A DNA stretch of 15,229 bases from Acidobacteria bacterium UBA2994. GTDB taxonomy: Bacteria; Acidobacteriota; Vicinamibacteria; Vicinamibacterales; UBA8438. The stretch covers positions 2,976-18,204 of the forward strand of contig DEAA01000081.1 of assembly GCA_002346545.1 (NCBI GenBank), given 5' to 3'. The number at the start of each line of letters is the position of its first letter. Position 1 is the stretch's first letter. Of the stretch, positions 1-7,077 are shown piece after piece. The notes beneath the pieces were generated by a model, which saw nothing but the letters and a program-made list of their open reading frames with translations, searched no databases and was not told where the DNA came from. Both the position numbers and the translations under genes were made by a program.

Positions 1-39
1 CCCGACAAGATCGACGAGCTCGCGCAACGGCTCGCGTGA
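1..39 (+). CDS. C-terminal end of an unknown protein (5' truncated by window edge)
   Basis: The first 39 bases read as an open frame of 12 codons plus TGA, ending in DKIDELAQRLA, which looks like the tail of an amphipathic helix. The TGA is followed nine bases later by a strong terminator hairpin, which is what the end of a plus-strand gene should look like. The family cannot be judged from so few residues. Confidence 0.45.
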   Translation, partial: PDKIDELAQRLA

Positions 40-47
40 TTGACGAC

Positions 48-85
48 AGAGGCCCCACCGGCAGCTCTTCGCCGGTGGGGCCTCT
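48..85. terminator. Strong bidirectional terminator between convergent genes
   Basis: A perfect 15-base inverted repeat (48-62 and 71-85, arms AGAGGCCCCACCGGC and its complement) closes an 8-base loop. It lies between a plus-strand gene ending at 39 and a minus-strand operon ending at 109, so it probably stops transcription from both sides. There is no long T tract, as is usual in high-GC actinobacteria. Confidence 0.85.
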
Positions 86-108
86 GCTCTGCTCATCGGA
101 GCGGGACA

Positions 109-342
109 TCATCTGTGCGGCATGTGCGCCGCTGCCCACCGCTGCAGCAGCTGCTCCCGCAGAGGCCCGTTCCGCTCGAGCATCATCCGAACCCCTGCCG
201 GCGCCGCGCCTGCCGGCGCACCGGCCTCGAGGGTGCGCAGCCCGAGATGCTCGCATGCCCAGTCGGCGAGCTCGTCGAGCTCCACAGTGACGGTGGCGGT
301 GACGTCGACGCGCTGCTGCCATTGGACCTTGTAGGCGGGCAT
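109..342 (-). CDS. Small hypothetical protein (77 aa), last gene of the left operon
   Basis: The protein begins MPAYKVQWQQRVDVTATVTV, an alternating polar/hydrophobic stretch that looks like two beta strands, followed by an acidic helix (VELDELADWACEHLG). The C-terminal half is Ala/Arg-rich. I do not recognise a family. It starts 7 bases after the stop of the membrane protein upstream and has only a weak ribosome site, so it probably relies on translational coupling. The terminator at 48-85 lies just downstream. It is likely co-transcribed from the operator-controlled promoter near 2069-2097. Confidence 0.6.
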   Translation of the reverse strand: MPAYKVQWQQRVDVTATVTVELDELADWACEHLGLRTLEAGAPAGAAPAGVRMMLERNGPLREQLLQRWAAAHMPHR

Positions 343-349
343 CGGACGC

Positions 350-571
350 TCAATCTGGGTTGCTGAAGAAGTCGATCACGAGCGCGATGGTGATGGGGAC
401 GAGGATCACCGCCGCGGCGGTGACGATGATGCGATCGAGGATCGGCGCGGCGAGGATCCCGAGCCACCCAGAGAGGACCGCGGCTGCGATGTACAGCAGC
501 GCGATTACGAGACGGCGGAGCCAACGAGTCGTGGGCTCCGGGATCGTGCGGGGGCGGGCGGCGATGGTCAT
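350..571 (-). CDS. Small membrane protein with two transmembrane segments (73 aa)
   Basis: The start is the ATG at 571, which overlaps the TGA of the DUF3560 gene as ATGA; the longer reading upstream is Arg/His/Pro-rich shadow sequence. Residues 1-20 are basic and polar. They are followed by two hydrophobic segments, about residues 21-42 (LVIALLYIAAAVLSGWLGIL) and 48-68 (IIVTAAAVILVPITIALVI), and a short tail ending in FFSNPD. It should be an inner-membrane hairpin protein. No family is recognised. The other two longer operons (8015 to 5832 and 13794 to 11982) also carry one small two-helix membrane protein. Confidence 0.75.
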   Translation of the reverse strand: MTIAARPRTIPEPTTRWLRRLVIALLYIAAAVLSGWLGILAAPILDRIIVTAAAVILVPITIALVIDFFSNPD

Positions 572-1521
572 GAGATCGCTCCGCTCTGGCCGGCACGGTG
601 CTCGCGGATGTGCGTGTAAGGGACTGTGCCGCGGTGGCCGTAGGCGTCGACGATGGTGGCGCTCTTCGGGTTGGTGCGGGTTACGGTGCACCAGGCGCCG
701 AAGTACTTGATCTGGTCGCCGACGCTGATGGTGTCCTTGCTGTGGTCGGTGGCCGCGCCGGTCGCGACCTGCTCGGCGCGGACCTCCTGCCAGTAGGTGA
801 GCTGATCGTCGGTCGCGGCCAGCTCCCTCTCGAGCCGTTCGGCGTAGGCGCCGGTGGCTGCAGCCGTGACCTCGACATACCCGCCAGGAAGGGTGCGGCT
901 TGACCCGTCGAGACGTCGACGGATGCCGGCGCGATCTGCGCGGAGCTTCTCGATCCGGTTCGCCACGGTGATCGGCGCATACCGTGCATCGGTCGCCGCG
1001 GCCGCGACGTCGGCACGCACCTGGGCGCGCCGTGCCGCCGCGTCGGCGTCGATGGAGCGGCGGATCGCCGCGTCCGCCTTGCCGATCGCTCGGCGGTGGC
1101 CGGCCTCCGAGTGGTGTCCGACCTTGATGGGCTCGCCACCTTCGGGGAGGCGTCGCAGCGCGCGGGCCGCGCGCTCTGCCTCTTCGGTGGCGTCCTGGTG
1201 TCGTCGATCTGCGCGCACCGCCAGGGCGGCAGCGCGATCGTTCCTGCGGTCGACCAGGTCAGCCTCGACGACGGCCGCGGCCCGGCGTTCATAGTCGATC
1301 GAGATCTCGACGACGAACCCGGCAGCGGTGAGCTGCTCGGCGGTGCGGTTGATGATCGCGATCTTCGGTTCGCGGTCGCGGGAGTGGGGGATGTACCAAG
1401 ATCCGAGCGCCCGGCTCCACCGCCAGCCGTTGGCCTTGAGAGTATCGGCCGTGCCGTCGCCCCGGCTGGTCCCTTCGATGAGGGTGCCTTCCGCGGCCGC
1501 GTGGATGATCGTGAGCATCAT
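568..1521 (-). CDS. DUF3560 domain protein
   Basis: The 317-aa protein carries GWRWSRALGSWYIPHSRDR (32-50) and, after a charged helical stretch, GEPIKVGHHSEAGHRRAI (129-146). I associate this pair with the actinobacterial DUF3560 family, which is common on plasmids and has no established function. Residues about 80-240 are rich in Ala, Arg and Glu and look largely helical, possibly coiled coil. The C-terminal part (about 268-305) holds VGDQIKYFGAWCTVTR, which looks like a small KOW/SH3-like beta unit that could contact nucleic acid; this is inference. The ATG at 1521 overlaps the upstream TGA as ATGA, so the two are translationally coupled. Confidence 0.85.
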   Translation of the reverse strand: MMLTIIHAAAEGTLIEGTSRGDGTADTLKANGWRWSRALGSWYIPHSRDREPKIAIINRTAEQLTAAGFVVEISIDYERRAAAVVEADLVDRRNDRAAALAVRADRRHQDATEEAERAARALRRLPEGGEPIKVGHHSEAGHRRAIGKADAAIRRSIDADAAARRAQVRADVAAAATDARYAPITVANRIEKLRADRAGIRRRLDGSSRTLPGGYVEVTAAATGAYAERLERELAATDDQLTYWQEVRAEQVATGAATDHSKDTISVGDQIKYFGAWCTVTRTNPKSATIVDAYGHRGTVPYTHIREHRAGQSGAIS

Positions 1522-2033
1522 GGCCGGCTCCCTTCCCGCGCGGCCGCGTCGTGCGTGAGAGGGTGGCGGAATCCGATCTCCCGTTCCCAGACCTCGGCGG
1601 CGCGATGCAGGCCCTCATACTCCTTCACGCCCAGGTGGTCCGGGGAGTCGACGAGCGGGCGGTGAGCGAACCGTCGCGCGATCGCGTCGCCGAGGCGTTC
1701 GACGAGGTCACGCGCAGGGGACTGATCCCATCCGGGGTGATGGCAGGAGACTTCGGCGAGCAGTAGACGGCTGCGCTCGATCTGCAACGCCTGCTCGTCA
1801 TCGGCATGGGGGACGATCTCGGCGACCGGCTGCCATTCGTAGCGCGGTGCGGCGATGTGCTGCTTGATCGCGTAGCTGACGCTCGCGTAGTTCTCATCCC
1901 AGAGGCTCTGACCCATCCGGTCGGCGTTCTCGGCGAGCTCGCGCGGAGTGCTGCTGCGGTAGGCGGGTGTGGAAATGTAGGCGGCGGTGACCAACAGGTC
2001 GATGGTGTCGCGGTTCACGGGAAACGCGCGCAT
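1518..2033 (-). CDS. Hypothetical protein (171 aa), first gene of the left operon
   Basis: The start chosen is the ATG at 2033 (MRAFPVNRDTIDLLVTAAY), preceded by GAGGGGG five bases away. The longer frame that begins at 2063 would start inside the operator palindrome and is unlikely. The protein is soluble, with a run of helices (TPRELAENADRMGQSLWDEN, ALQIERSRLLLAEVSCHHPG). It contains several His and Trp but no catalytic motif that I recognise. It is the promoter-proximal gene of a four-gene unit whose promoter and operator lie at 2050-2097. Confidence 0.75.
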   Translation of the reverse strand: MRAFPVNRDTIDLLVTAAYISTPAYRSSTPRELAENADRMGQSLWDENYASVSYAIKQHIAAPRYEWQPVAEIVPHADDEQALQIERSRLLLAEVSCHHPGWDQSPARDLVERLGDAIARRFAHRPLVDSPDHLGVKEYEGLHRAAEVWEREIGFRHPLTHDAAAREGSRP

Positions 2034-2049
2034 GATGACCCCCTCAGGT

Positions 2050-2097
2050 GGTGAATGTGACATTCACTACCCTAGAATCAGTCGGCGCTCATGTCAA
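2050..2097 (-). promoter_or_regulatory. Promoter with 19-base palindromic operator, copy 1
   Basis: Reading the minus strand: TTGACA (2092-2097), a 17-base spacer, TAGGGT (2069-2074), then directly the palindrome 2050-2068. This copy matches AGTGAATGTSACATTCACT at 18 of 19 positions (the outermost base is G on the plus strand). The palindrome covers the expected start of transcription, so a bound protein would block the polymerase. It drives the operon starting at 2033. Confidence 0.85.
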
Positions 2098-2098
2098 G

Positions 2099-2120
2099 AC
2101 GTCGTCGTCGTCGTCGTCGC
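2099..2120. repeat. CGT trinucleotide tract
   Basis: Six to seven uninterrupted CGT units lie just upstream of the -35 box of the left operon promoter and in the spacer between that promoter and the divergent restriction gene. Length changes by slippage would alter the distance between the divergent units without changing any protein. Confidence 0.6.
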
Positions 2121-2209
2121 TGTGGTGGTGGCGCCAAGCAGCCGCCACGCTGCGGACGGAGGTCGGGTAGTACCGGGTGCGAGTGGTCTGGCCGGATAGC
2201 GTTGGGATC

Positions 2210-5014
2210 GTGCCGAAGTCGTTGTCGATGAATGAGATCCGAGCCCGCGCTGCGCAGTTCACCCGTGACTGGCAGGACGAGCCCGGCGACGAGCGACAGC
2301 AAGCGCAGTCCTTCGTCCGGGATCTGCTCGGCGTGTACGGGATAACCCAGACCCGCGCGGCGTTCTACGAGAAGCGTGTCAAGCGCTCGTCGACCGGCTC
2401 GCGCGGATACATCGACGCGCTGATCCCTGGTCTCGCGCTGATCGAAATGAAGTCCGCCGGCAAGGATCTCGTCGCGGCTGAGCAGCAGGCGCTCGACTAC
2501 ATTGACGACCTTCCTGACCCGGAGGTTCCTCGGTGGGTAATCACGAGCGACTTCCGCCGGTTCCGTCTGCTCGATCTCCACGCTGAGAGCGAGGGTGTGC
2601 AGGAGTTCGCCCTGACCCAGATGCGGGATCGCGCTGACGTGCTCGCCTTCCTCGCCGGGTACGGTGAGCGCACCTTCGGATCGAAGGCGCAGGAGTCTGC
2701 GTCGATCAAAGCGGCAAAGCTGATGGCGTCCCTCTACGAGGCCCTCGAGGGGTCTGGGTACGACGATCACGAGGCGTCGGTGTTCCTGGTGCGCACCTTG
2801 TTCGCCCTCTACGCCGATGACGCCGGAGTGTGGGATCGCGATCTGTTCCTCGAGTTCCTCGAGACCCGCACCGCGACGGATGGTTCCGACCTCGGGCCTC
2901 AGCTGTCGTTGCTGTACCAGGTCATGGGACGTGAGCCGTCTCGTCGGCAGTCAAACCTCGACGAGCTAATCTCGCGATTCCCCTACGTCAACGGTGGAGT
3001 CTTCGAGGAATCGGTGTCGATCCCGTCGTTCGACGCAGGCATGCGTGACCGGCTGATCGCGGCTGCAATGTTCAACTGGTCGGCGATCTCGCCGGCCATC
3101 TTCGGCAGCCTCTTCCAGGCCGTCAAAGACAAGACCGCTCGGCGTGAGCTCGGCGAGCACTACACCACCGAGACCAACATCATGAAGGTCATCGGCCCGA
3201 TGTTCCTCGATGAGCTGCGGCAGCGGTTCACGGACGGGTACCACGACACCGCCAAGCTCAAGAAGCTGCGTGCGGACATGGGGCTGATGCGATTCCTTGA
3301 TCCGGCGTGCGGCTGTGGCAACTTCCTGGTGGTCGGCTACCGACAGATGCGAGCCCTCGATCTTGAGGTTCTGCTGCGGATCCAAGAGCTGTCCGGTGAG
3401 ACGGCCCGCACAATGTTCTTCACCGAGGAGCACCTCGCCGTGCGGCTGTCGAGCTTCCACGGGATCGAGCTCGAGGAATGGCCCGCGCAGATCGCAGCGA
3501 CGGCGCTGCACCTGGTGGAACACCAGGCAAACCAGGCGATGGAGCTGGCGCTTGGATCTGCACCAGATCCGCTGCCGCTGGACAAGATCAAGAGCATCGT
3601 CGTCGGCAACGCGCTGCGTGTCGACTGGGCAGCTGTCCTACAACCGACTGAGCACCTGTACATCATGGGCAATCCGCCCTTCCTCGGCCACGCCACCCGC
3701 TCGACCGAGCAAGCGCAGGAACTTCGCGACGTGTGGCGGAGGGACGACATCGGTCGGCTGGACTATGTCACCGGCTGGTACGCGAAGGCTCTCGAGCTGC
3801 TCGGCCGTCCCGGCTACCGAGGCGAGTTCGCGTTCGTCTCGACAAACTCGATCGCACAGGGAGAGCCGGTGCCAGCGCTCTTCGGCCCTGTGTTTGCCGC
3901 AGGGTGGCGCGTCAAGTTCGCGCACCGGACGTTCGCGTGGACCAGTGAAGCGCCCGGCGCTGCGGCAGTGCATTGCTCGGTGATCGGTTTTGACCGGCCG
4001 TCGAGGAAGAGAGCGCGGCTGTTCGACTACTCAGGAAACCTCAAGGGCGAGCCCGTCGAGATCCCCGTCGTGGATCAGCTCAACGGATACCTGGTCGACG
4101 GTCCCATTGTGCTAATCGATCAGCGGCGAAGCCCGCTGGCGTCGGCTCTCCCTCCGATGGTGTTCGGGAACATGGCTCGCGACGACGGCAATCTCCTGAT
4201 CGAGCCGGCCGACTATGCGGAAGTGATGGCAGATCCGATCGCCGCGAAGTACGTCCGGCCGTTTGTCGGCGCCCGACAGCTCATCCACAACGAACCCCGG
4301 TGGTGCCTGTGGCTCGTGGATCTTGACCCCAGCGACATCGCCCGATCCCCGATACTCCGCGGGCGGCTGGATGCCGTGCGTCAGTTCCGCGCAGCGTCGA
4401 AGGCCGAGTCCACGCGACAGATGGCGGACACGCCGCACCTGTTCGGTCAAAGGTCGCAACCCGACACGCCCTATGTCTGTGTGCCGCGGCATGTGAGCGA
4501 GACACGCAAGTTCTTCCCGACCGCCCTGTTCACCCCTGATGTGATCTGCGGTGACGCGAACTTCAAGGCAGACGACCCAGACGGCCTCGCCTTCGCAGTG
4601 ATCTCGTCGTCGGCATTCATCACCTGGCAGCGCACTATCGGCGGTCGCCTTGAGTCTCGTCTGCGCTTCTCGAGCACCCTGACGTGGAACACTTTCCCCT
4701 TGCCCGCCCTCACCGACACGCAGCGTGCCGCCATCATCGCCGGGGGGCAAGCCGTTCTGGATGCGAGAGCGCTACGCCCAGAACGCTCGCTCGCAGACCA
4801 CTACAACCCCCTCGCGATGTCGCCCGAACTGCTCCGGGCGCATCGTGAGCTCGACACTGCTGTCGACAAGGCCCTGGGCCTGCGGGGGATAGCGACGGAG
4901 GCTGACCGACTGCGAGCGCTGTTCGCCAGCTATGCGAAGCTCACCACGGTCGACGAGCTCGCGATGCCGAAGAAACGTCCCCGCAAGGCGACAGCAGCGA
5001 GTGCGGCATCGTGA
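2210..5014 (+). CDS. Single-chain MmeI-like restriction-modification enzyme (Type IIL/IIG)
   Basis: A protein of about 934 aa that should cut and methylate DNA in one chain. The N-terminal nuclease part shows D69 followed by IEMKS with E79 and K81, a PD-(D/E)xK site. A helical linker (about 150-330) follows. The adenine-N6 methyltransferase has FLDPACGCGNF (SAM motif I, about 362-372), HGIELEEWPAQIAATAL, and the catalytic NPPF near residue 488. The rest (about 590-800) should be the target recognition domain, then a helical C-terminus. The total matches MmeI-type enzymes (about 900-950 aa). I chose GTG 2210 (VPKSLSMNEIRARAAQF) because homologues often begin like this; ATG 2228 and GTG 2177 are alternatives. 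It runs opposite to its neighbours, which suggests a separately acquired island. All expected motifs are intact. Confidence 0.92.
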   Translation: MPKSLSMNEIRARAAQFTRDWQDEPGDERQQAQSFVRDLLGVYGITQTRAAFYEKRVKRSSTGSRGYIDALIPGLALIEMKSAGKDLVAAEQQALDYIDDLPDPEVPRWVITSDFRRFRLLDLHAESEGVQEFALTQMRDRADVLAFLAGYGERTFGSKAQESASIKAAKLMASLYEALEGSGYDDHEASVFLVRTLFALYADDAGVWDRDLFLEFLETRTATDGSDLGPQLSLLYQVMGREPSRRQSNLDELISRFPYVNGGVFEESVSIPSFDAGMRDRLIAAAMFNWSAISPAIFGSLFQAVKDKTARRELGEHYTTETNIMKVIGPMFLDELRQRFTDGYHDTAKLKKLRADMGLMRFLDPACGCGNFLVVGYRQMRALDLEVLLRIQELSGETARTMFFTEEHLAVRLSSFHGIELEEWPAQIAATALHLVEHQANQAMELALGSAPDPLPLDKIKSIVVGNALRVDWAAVLQPTEHLYIMGNPPFLGHATRSTEQAQELRDVWRRDDIGRLDYVTGWYAKALELLGRPGYRGEFAFVSTNSIAQGEPVPALFGPVFAAGWRVKFAHRTFAWTSEAPGAAAVHCSVIGFDRPSRKRARLFDYSGNLKGEPVEIPVVDQLNGYLVDGPIVLIDQRRSPLASALPPMVFGNMARDDGNLLIEPADYAEVMADPIAAKYVRPFVGARQLIHNEPRWCLWLVDLDPSDIARSPILRGRLDAVRQFRAASKAESTRQMADTPHLFGQRSQPDTPYVCVPRHVSETRKFFPTALFTPDVICGDANFKADDPDGLAFAVISSSAFITWQRTIGGRLESRLRFSSTLTWNTFPLPALTDTQRAAIIAGGQAVLDARALRPERSLADHYNPLAMSPELLRAHRELDTAVDKALGLRGIATEADRLRALFASYAKLTTVDELAMPKKRPRKATAASAAS

Positions 5015-5346
5015 GCTGGCCGTACCCGACCGTCCGCGTCGATGGGACCGCGACGGTCGATGAGGAAGGGGAGAATCAGGTCTGCGCCTGTGGCAATGAT
5101 TCGTGGACTCAGGACTGGCGGAGCGCCGATCGTCTTGGGCGTCTTGCCTTCGATGCTGCTGGTTCGGCCGACCCCGACGAGTTCGCGGTCTGCCCAGTGT
5201 GCGGCCGTGTGTATCCCAACGCTGCTCTGTTCCACGGCGCCGCGGCCGCGGTGGCTCGCTATGAGATCACTAGTGCCGAGTTCATTGCTGCGCTACAGCG
5301 GTATGACCACGACGCCTACGGATCCGGCGGGTCGCTGACGAGCTGA
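5011..5346 (+). CDS. Small zinc-ribbon-like protein coupled to the restriction enzyme
   Basis: The 111-aa frame starts at GTG 5011, overlapping the stop of the restriction gene as GTGA, so it is translationally coupled to it. It contains two Cys pairs, CAC at residues 25-27 and CPVCG at 61-65, about 33 residues apart, which together could hold one zinc ion. The C-terminal part is helical (ITSAEFIAALQRYDHDAYG). I do not recognise a named family. The tight coupling suggests a role with the restriction-modification enzyme, such as a helper or regulator; this is inference from position only. Confidence 0.75.
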   Translation: MSWPYPTVRVDGTATVDEEGENQVCACGNDSWTQDWRSADRLGRLAFDAAGSADPDEFAVCPVCGRVYPNAALFHGAAAAVARYEITSAEFIAALQRYDHDAYGSGGSLTS

Positions 5347-5391
5347 GTCACGCGGTCGTCGTCGGCACGGGGCTGTCGGTGCGCCGGCATA

Positions 5392-5673
5392 GTGTTCGCT
5401 GTTGTGGTGCAGCACTGGTCTCCGATGTCTCAGCTGCAGGCGTCGCCGGAGCCGGGGATCTGGTACGTGTTCGACCACAGCAAGAGGATCGCGATCATCC
5501 GCCATGTCGAGATCCGCGGCCGTAGGCTGCTGCGTTCCGTGACGTTCGATCGCGATCCCGAGCGGCGAGTGTTGATCGGCTACTTCCCCGACGATGCAAT
5601 GAGGCTCGCTGTCGAGTGCACCTGGTCGGAGTATGTGAGGGCGACTGGTCCACCGGTGAGCAATCGTCGATGA
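5392..5673 (+). CDS. Hypothetical small protein (up to 93 aa), third gene of the restriction island
   Basis: The protein has a beta-rich core (GIWYVFDHSKRIAIIRHVEI, RLLRSVTFDRDPERRVLIGY) followed by a helix (DDAMRLAVECTWSEYVRA). The start is uncertain: GTG at 5392, 5404 or 5407, or ATG at 5425 are all in frame, and none has a clear ribosome site. It lies 45 bases after the zinc-ribbon gene on the same strand, so it may be co-transcribed with the restriction gene. A CATAGT sequence at 5388-5393 resembles a -10 box but lacks a convincing -35. Family unknown. Confidence 0.6.
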   Translation: MFAVVVQHWSPMSQLQASPEPGIWYVFDHSKRIAIIRHVEIRGRRLLRSVTFDRDPERRVLIGYFPDDAMRLAVECTWSEYVRATGPPVSNRR

Positions 5674-5718
5674 TCGCGTGCCACCGGGGCAAGAGAAAAC
5701 GGCACCCGGCCGGAGCGT

Positions 5719-5763
5719 GGAAATTGTCACATTCACCAACGATCCAACTGAGGAGGAGCCATC
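5719..5763 (+). promoter_or_regulatory. Decayed plus-strand copy of the operator and leader
   Basis: The right part of the operator is intact (TGTCACATTCAC, 5725-5736), while the left half and the -10/-35 boxes are gone. What follows closely resembles the leader of the DUF3846 gene: CTGAGGAGGA (5748-5757) then CCATC where that gene has CCATG. There is no open frame worth the name after it. It looks like the remains of a regulon member on the plus strand whose promoter and gene were lost. Confidence 0.65.
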
Positions 5764-5776
5764 GCCCCGAGGGGCG
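5763..5776. terminator. Possible short terminator hairpin
   Basis: CGCCCCGAGGGGCG is a perfect palindrome able to form a five-pair stem with a CGAG tetraloop. It lies between convergent genes ending at 5673 (plus) and 5832 (minus), the place where a terminator is expected. The stem is short, so this is tentative. Confidence 0.35.
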
Positions 5777-5831
5777 GAAGGGAACCTGCTCAACAGCCGG
5801 GTGCCGCGCCTTAGTGTACCGCGCGGGGCGG

Positions 5832-6107
5832 TCAGAGCGGGGTGGATTGGAGGAGCTCGTCAGCGACTCGGTCGAGCAGCTGAGGGGTGAGCTGCTCGTG
5901 GCGTCCTGCGCGCTTTATGGCGTCGATCGTCGCGAGGATCGTGGTGTGCGCGTCCGGTGCAGAGGGGATGGTCTTCTGTGCCTGTCGGATGCGTGCGCTG
6001 AGCTCAAGGATCGCGGTCTCGTCGCGTTCATTGTTCGCGTAGCCGGCGGCGAGCTCGAGCGACTTGTGTAGCAGGCGGGTCTCGGTGGTGGTGAGCGGTG
6101 CGGTCAT
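5832..6107 (-). CDS. Small helical hypothetical protein (91 aa), last gene of its operon
   Basis: The protein looks all-helical: TETRLLHKSLELAAGYANN, DETAILELSARIRQAQKTI, AHTTILATIDAIKRAG and TPQLLDRVADELLQSTPL. No catalytic or metal-binding motif is seen and no family is recognised. Its ATG at 6107 overlaps the TGA of the upstream gene as ATGA, so it is coupled. It closes the operon that begins at 8015. Confidence 0.7.
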   Translation of the reverse strand: MTAPLTTTETRLLHKSLELAAGYANNERDETAILELSARIRQAQKTIPSAPDAHTTILATIDAIKRAGRHEQLTPQLLDRVADELLQSTPL

Positions 6108-6388
6108 CGTGTCCTCGTGTTCAGGAGATCTGCGGTCAGTCGGGCGAAGCGTGTGTCGACGTCGCGCTGGTCGGGGAGATCGACGTCGGCCGCGATGGGT
6201 CGGGCGTCGTAGAAGTGGTGCCGGATGACGCGGCCCCGGTGGTCGACCAGGCCCTCACCCTCGCCCTCGATCGGCTCGAGCAGAGCGACGATGGTGACGG
6301 CGAGCTCGCGTGCTGTCGCGCGCTCCCGGATGAGGGCATGATCTCCGAGGCGCAGTGCCGGCCACGCAGTGAGCTCGGGGTCGGTCAT
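6104..6388 (-). CDS. Small hypothetical protein (94 aa)
   Basis: The start at 6388 overlaps the upstream stop as ATGA and has its own GGAAGGAA ribosome site. The sequence (LRLGDHALIRERATARELAV, then a Glu/Gly stretch and VDHRGRVIRHHFYDARPIAA) suggests an alpha/beta fold. The C-terminus is helical and ends in LLNTRTR. I recognise no family and see no membrane segment or signal peptide. Confidence 0.7.
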   Translation of the reverse strand: MTDPELTAWPALRLGDHALIRERATARELAVTIVALLEPIEGEGEGLVDHRGRVIRHHFYDARPIAADVDLPDQRDVDTRFARLTADLLNTRTR

Positions 6389-6630
6389 GAGGGTGTTCCT
6401 TCCTTGCTTCTGGGGGAGGAGCGGCGTAGCCGCCGAGCGGATTTGGGGAGGGGTTCGTTGCGAGGCAGCTTCGCGAGGCGCCAGTCATCGCGGACGGCGA
6501 TCGCGGCGGCGAAACAGGTCATGAGCGTGGGGTGGTGGTGGTTGGCGCATCCGGCGCGGGTCTGACATCCGAGGTCGTAGCCCTCGGGGCTGCCGTGGAT
6601 GATCTGTCGAGCGACCTCGTCGGAAAGCAT
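6385..6630 (-). CDS. Small Cys-module protein (81 aa)
   Basis: Residues 12-39 form a Cys/His module: HGSPEGYDLGC, then C28 and C39, with three His at 31-33. The same pattern (HG-x3/4-GY-x2-GC-x5-C ... C) occurs in the protein at the right edge of the window (HGTAYGYQLGC). I associate it with short, probably zinc-binding modules seen in actinobacterial phage and plasmid proteins. The C-terminal tail is very basic (KSARRLRRSSPRSK), so it may touch nucleic acid; that is inference. The start at 6630 has GAGGACC upstream and lies 10 bases after the preceding stop. Confidence 0.75.
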   Translation of the reverse strand: MLSDEVARQIIHGSPEGYDLGCQTRAGCANHHHPTLMTCFAAAIAVRDDWRLAKLPRNEPLPKSARRLRRSSPRSKEGTPS

Positions 6631-6640
6631 GGCCTGGTCC

Positions 6641-7051
6641 TCAGTCGAAGCTGGCGTCGATCAGGAGGTCGAGCGCGTCGGCGAGCTCACGGAGCCTGTA
6701 GCTGCGTCGACCGGCGATGACGTGGCCGAACAGGTTGACGAAGTGCAGCTCGCGAGTGGTGGTGTCGGCGACGGCGACGGTATGGACGTCGTGAGCGTCG
6801 ATGTACTGCCAGCTGATGATGTAGTTGCGGCCGGCGACGTGCGCTTGAGCCCAGCGGAAAAGCAGTGCACCGAGCGGACCATCTTCGGATGCGCGGGTCG
6901 AGTAGGGGTCGGCTGGCACGATCGCGTCGACGGAATGGAAGCCGACAGAGGAGCGGGAGATCTCGTAGCTGTCCAGCGGGATGTCGAGGAAGAGATCGTT
7001 GTAACGGGTGCCGGTGTCATCGGTGATGACGATGTTGTTCAGAGTGCTCAT
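6641..7051 (-). CDS. Hypothetical protein (136 aa)
   Basis: The start chosen is ATG 7051 (MSTLNNIVITDDTGTRYNDL), preceded by GAGAGGA; the frame remains open further upstream, but that sequence overlaps the nuclease gene and is Arg-rich. The sequence alternates beta-like stretches (YEISRSSVGFHSVDAIV, NYIISWQYIDAHDVHTVAVA, ELHFVNLFGHVIAG) and ends with a helix (RLRELADALDLLIDASF). The fold is probably alpha/beta. No family is recognised. It lies 26 bases downstream of the secreted nuclease and belongs to the same operon. Confidence 0.7.
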   Translation of the reverse strand: MSTLNNIVITDDTGTRYNDLFLDIPLDSYEISRSSVGFHSVDAIVPADPYSTRASEDGPLGALLFRWAQAHVAGRNYIISWQYIDAHDVHTVAVADTTTRELHFVNLFGHVIAGRRSYRLRELADALDLLIDASFD

Positions 7052-7077
7052 CGTTGTCAGTCCTCTCGGGTGGGGGG

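Larger units (their letters stand above)
5700..5806. repeat. Spaced 11-base inverted repeat at the right edge of the restriction island
   Basis: CGGCACCCGGC at 5700-5710 is the exact reverse complement of GCCGGGTGCCG at 5796-5806. The 85 bases between them contain the decayed operator and leader (5719-5763) and a small CGCCCCGAGGGGCG palindrome (5763-5776). The arms lie in the 158-base gap between the convergent ends of the restriction island and the next minus-strand operon, so they could act as a terminator or mark a recombination junction. Confidence 0.5.

Noticed and set aside
2078..2770. A 230-codon minus-strand open frame inside the restriction gene
   Set aside because: Antisense to the well-supported nuclease domain of the MmeI-like enzyme, and its end crosses the promoter at 2092-2097.
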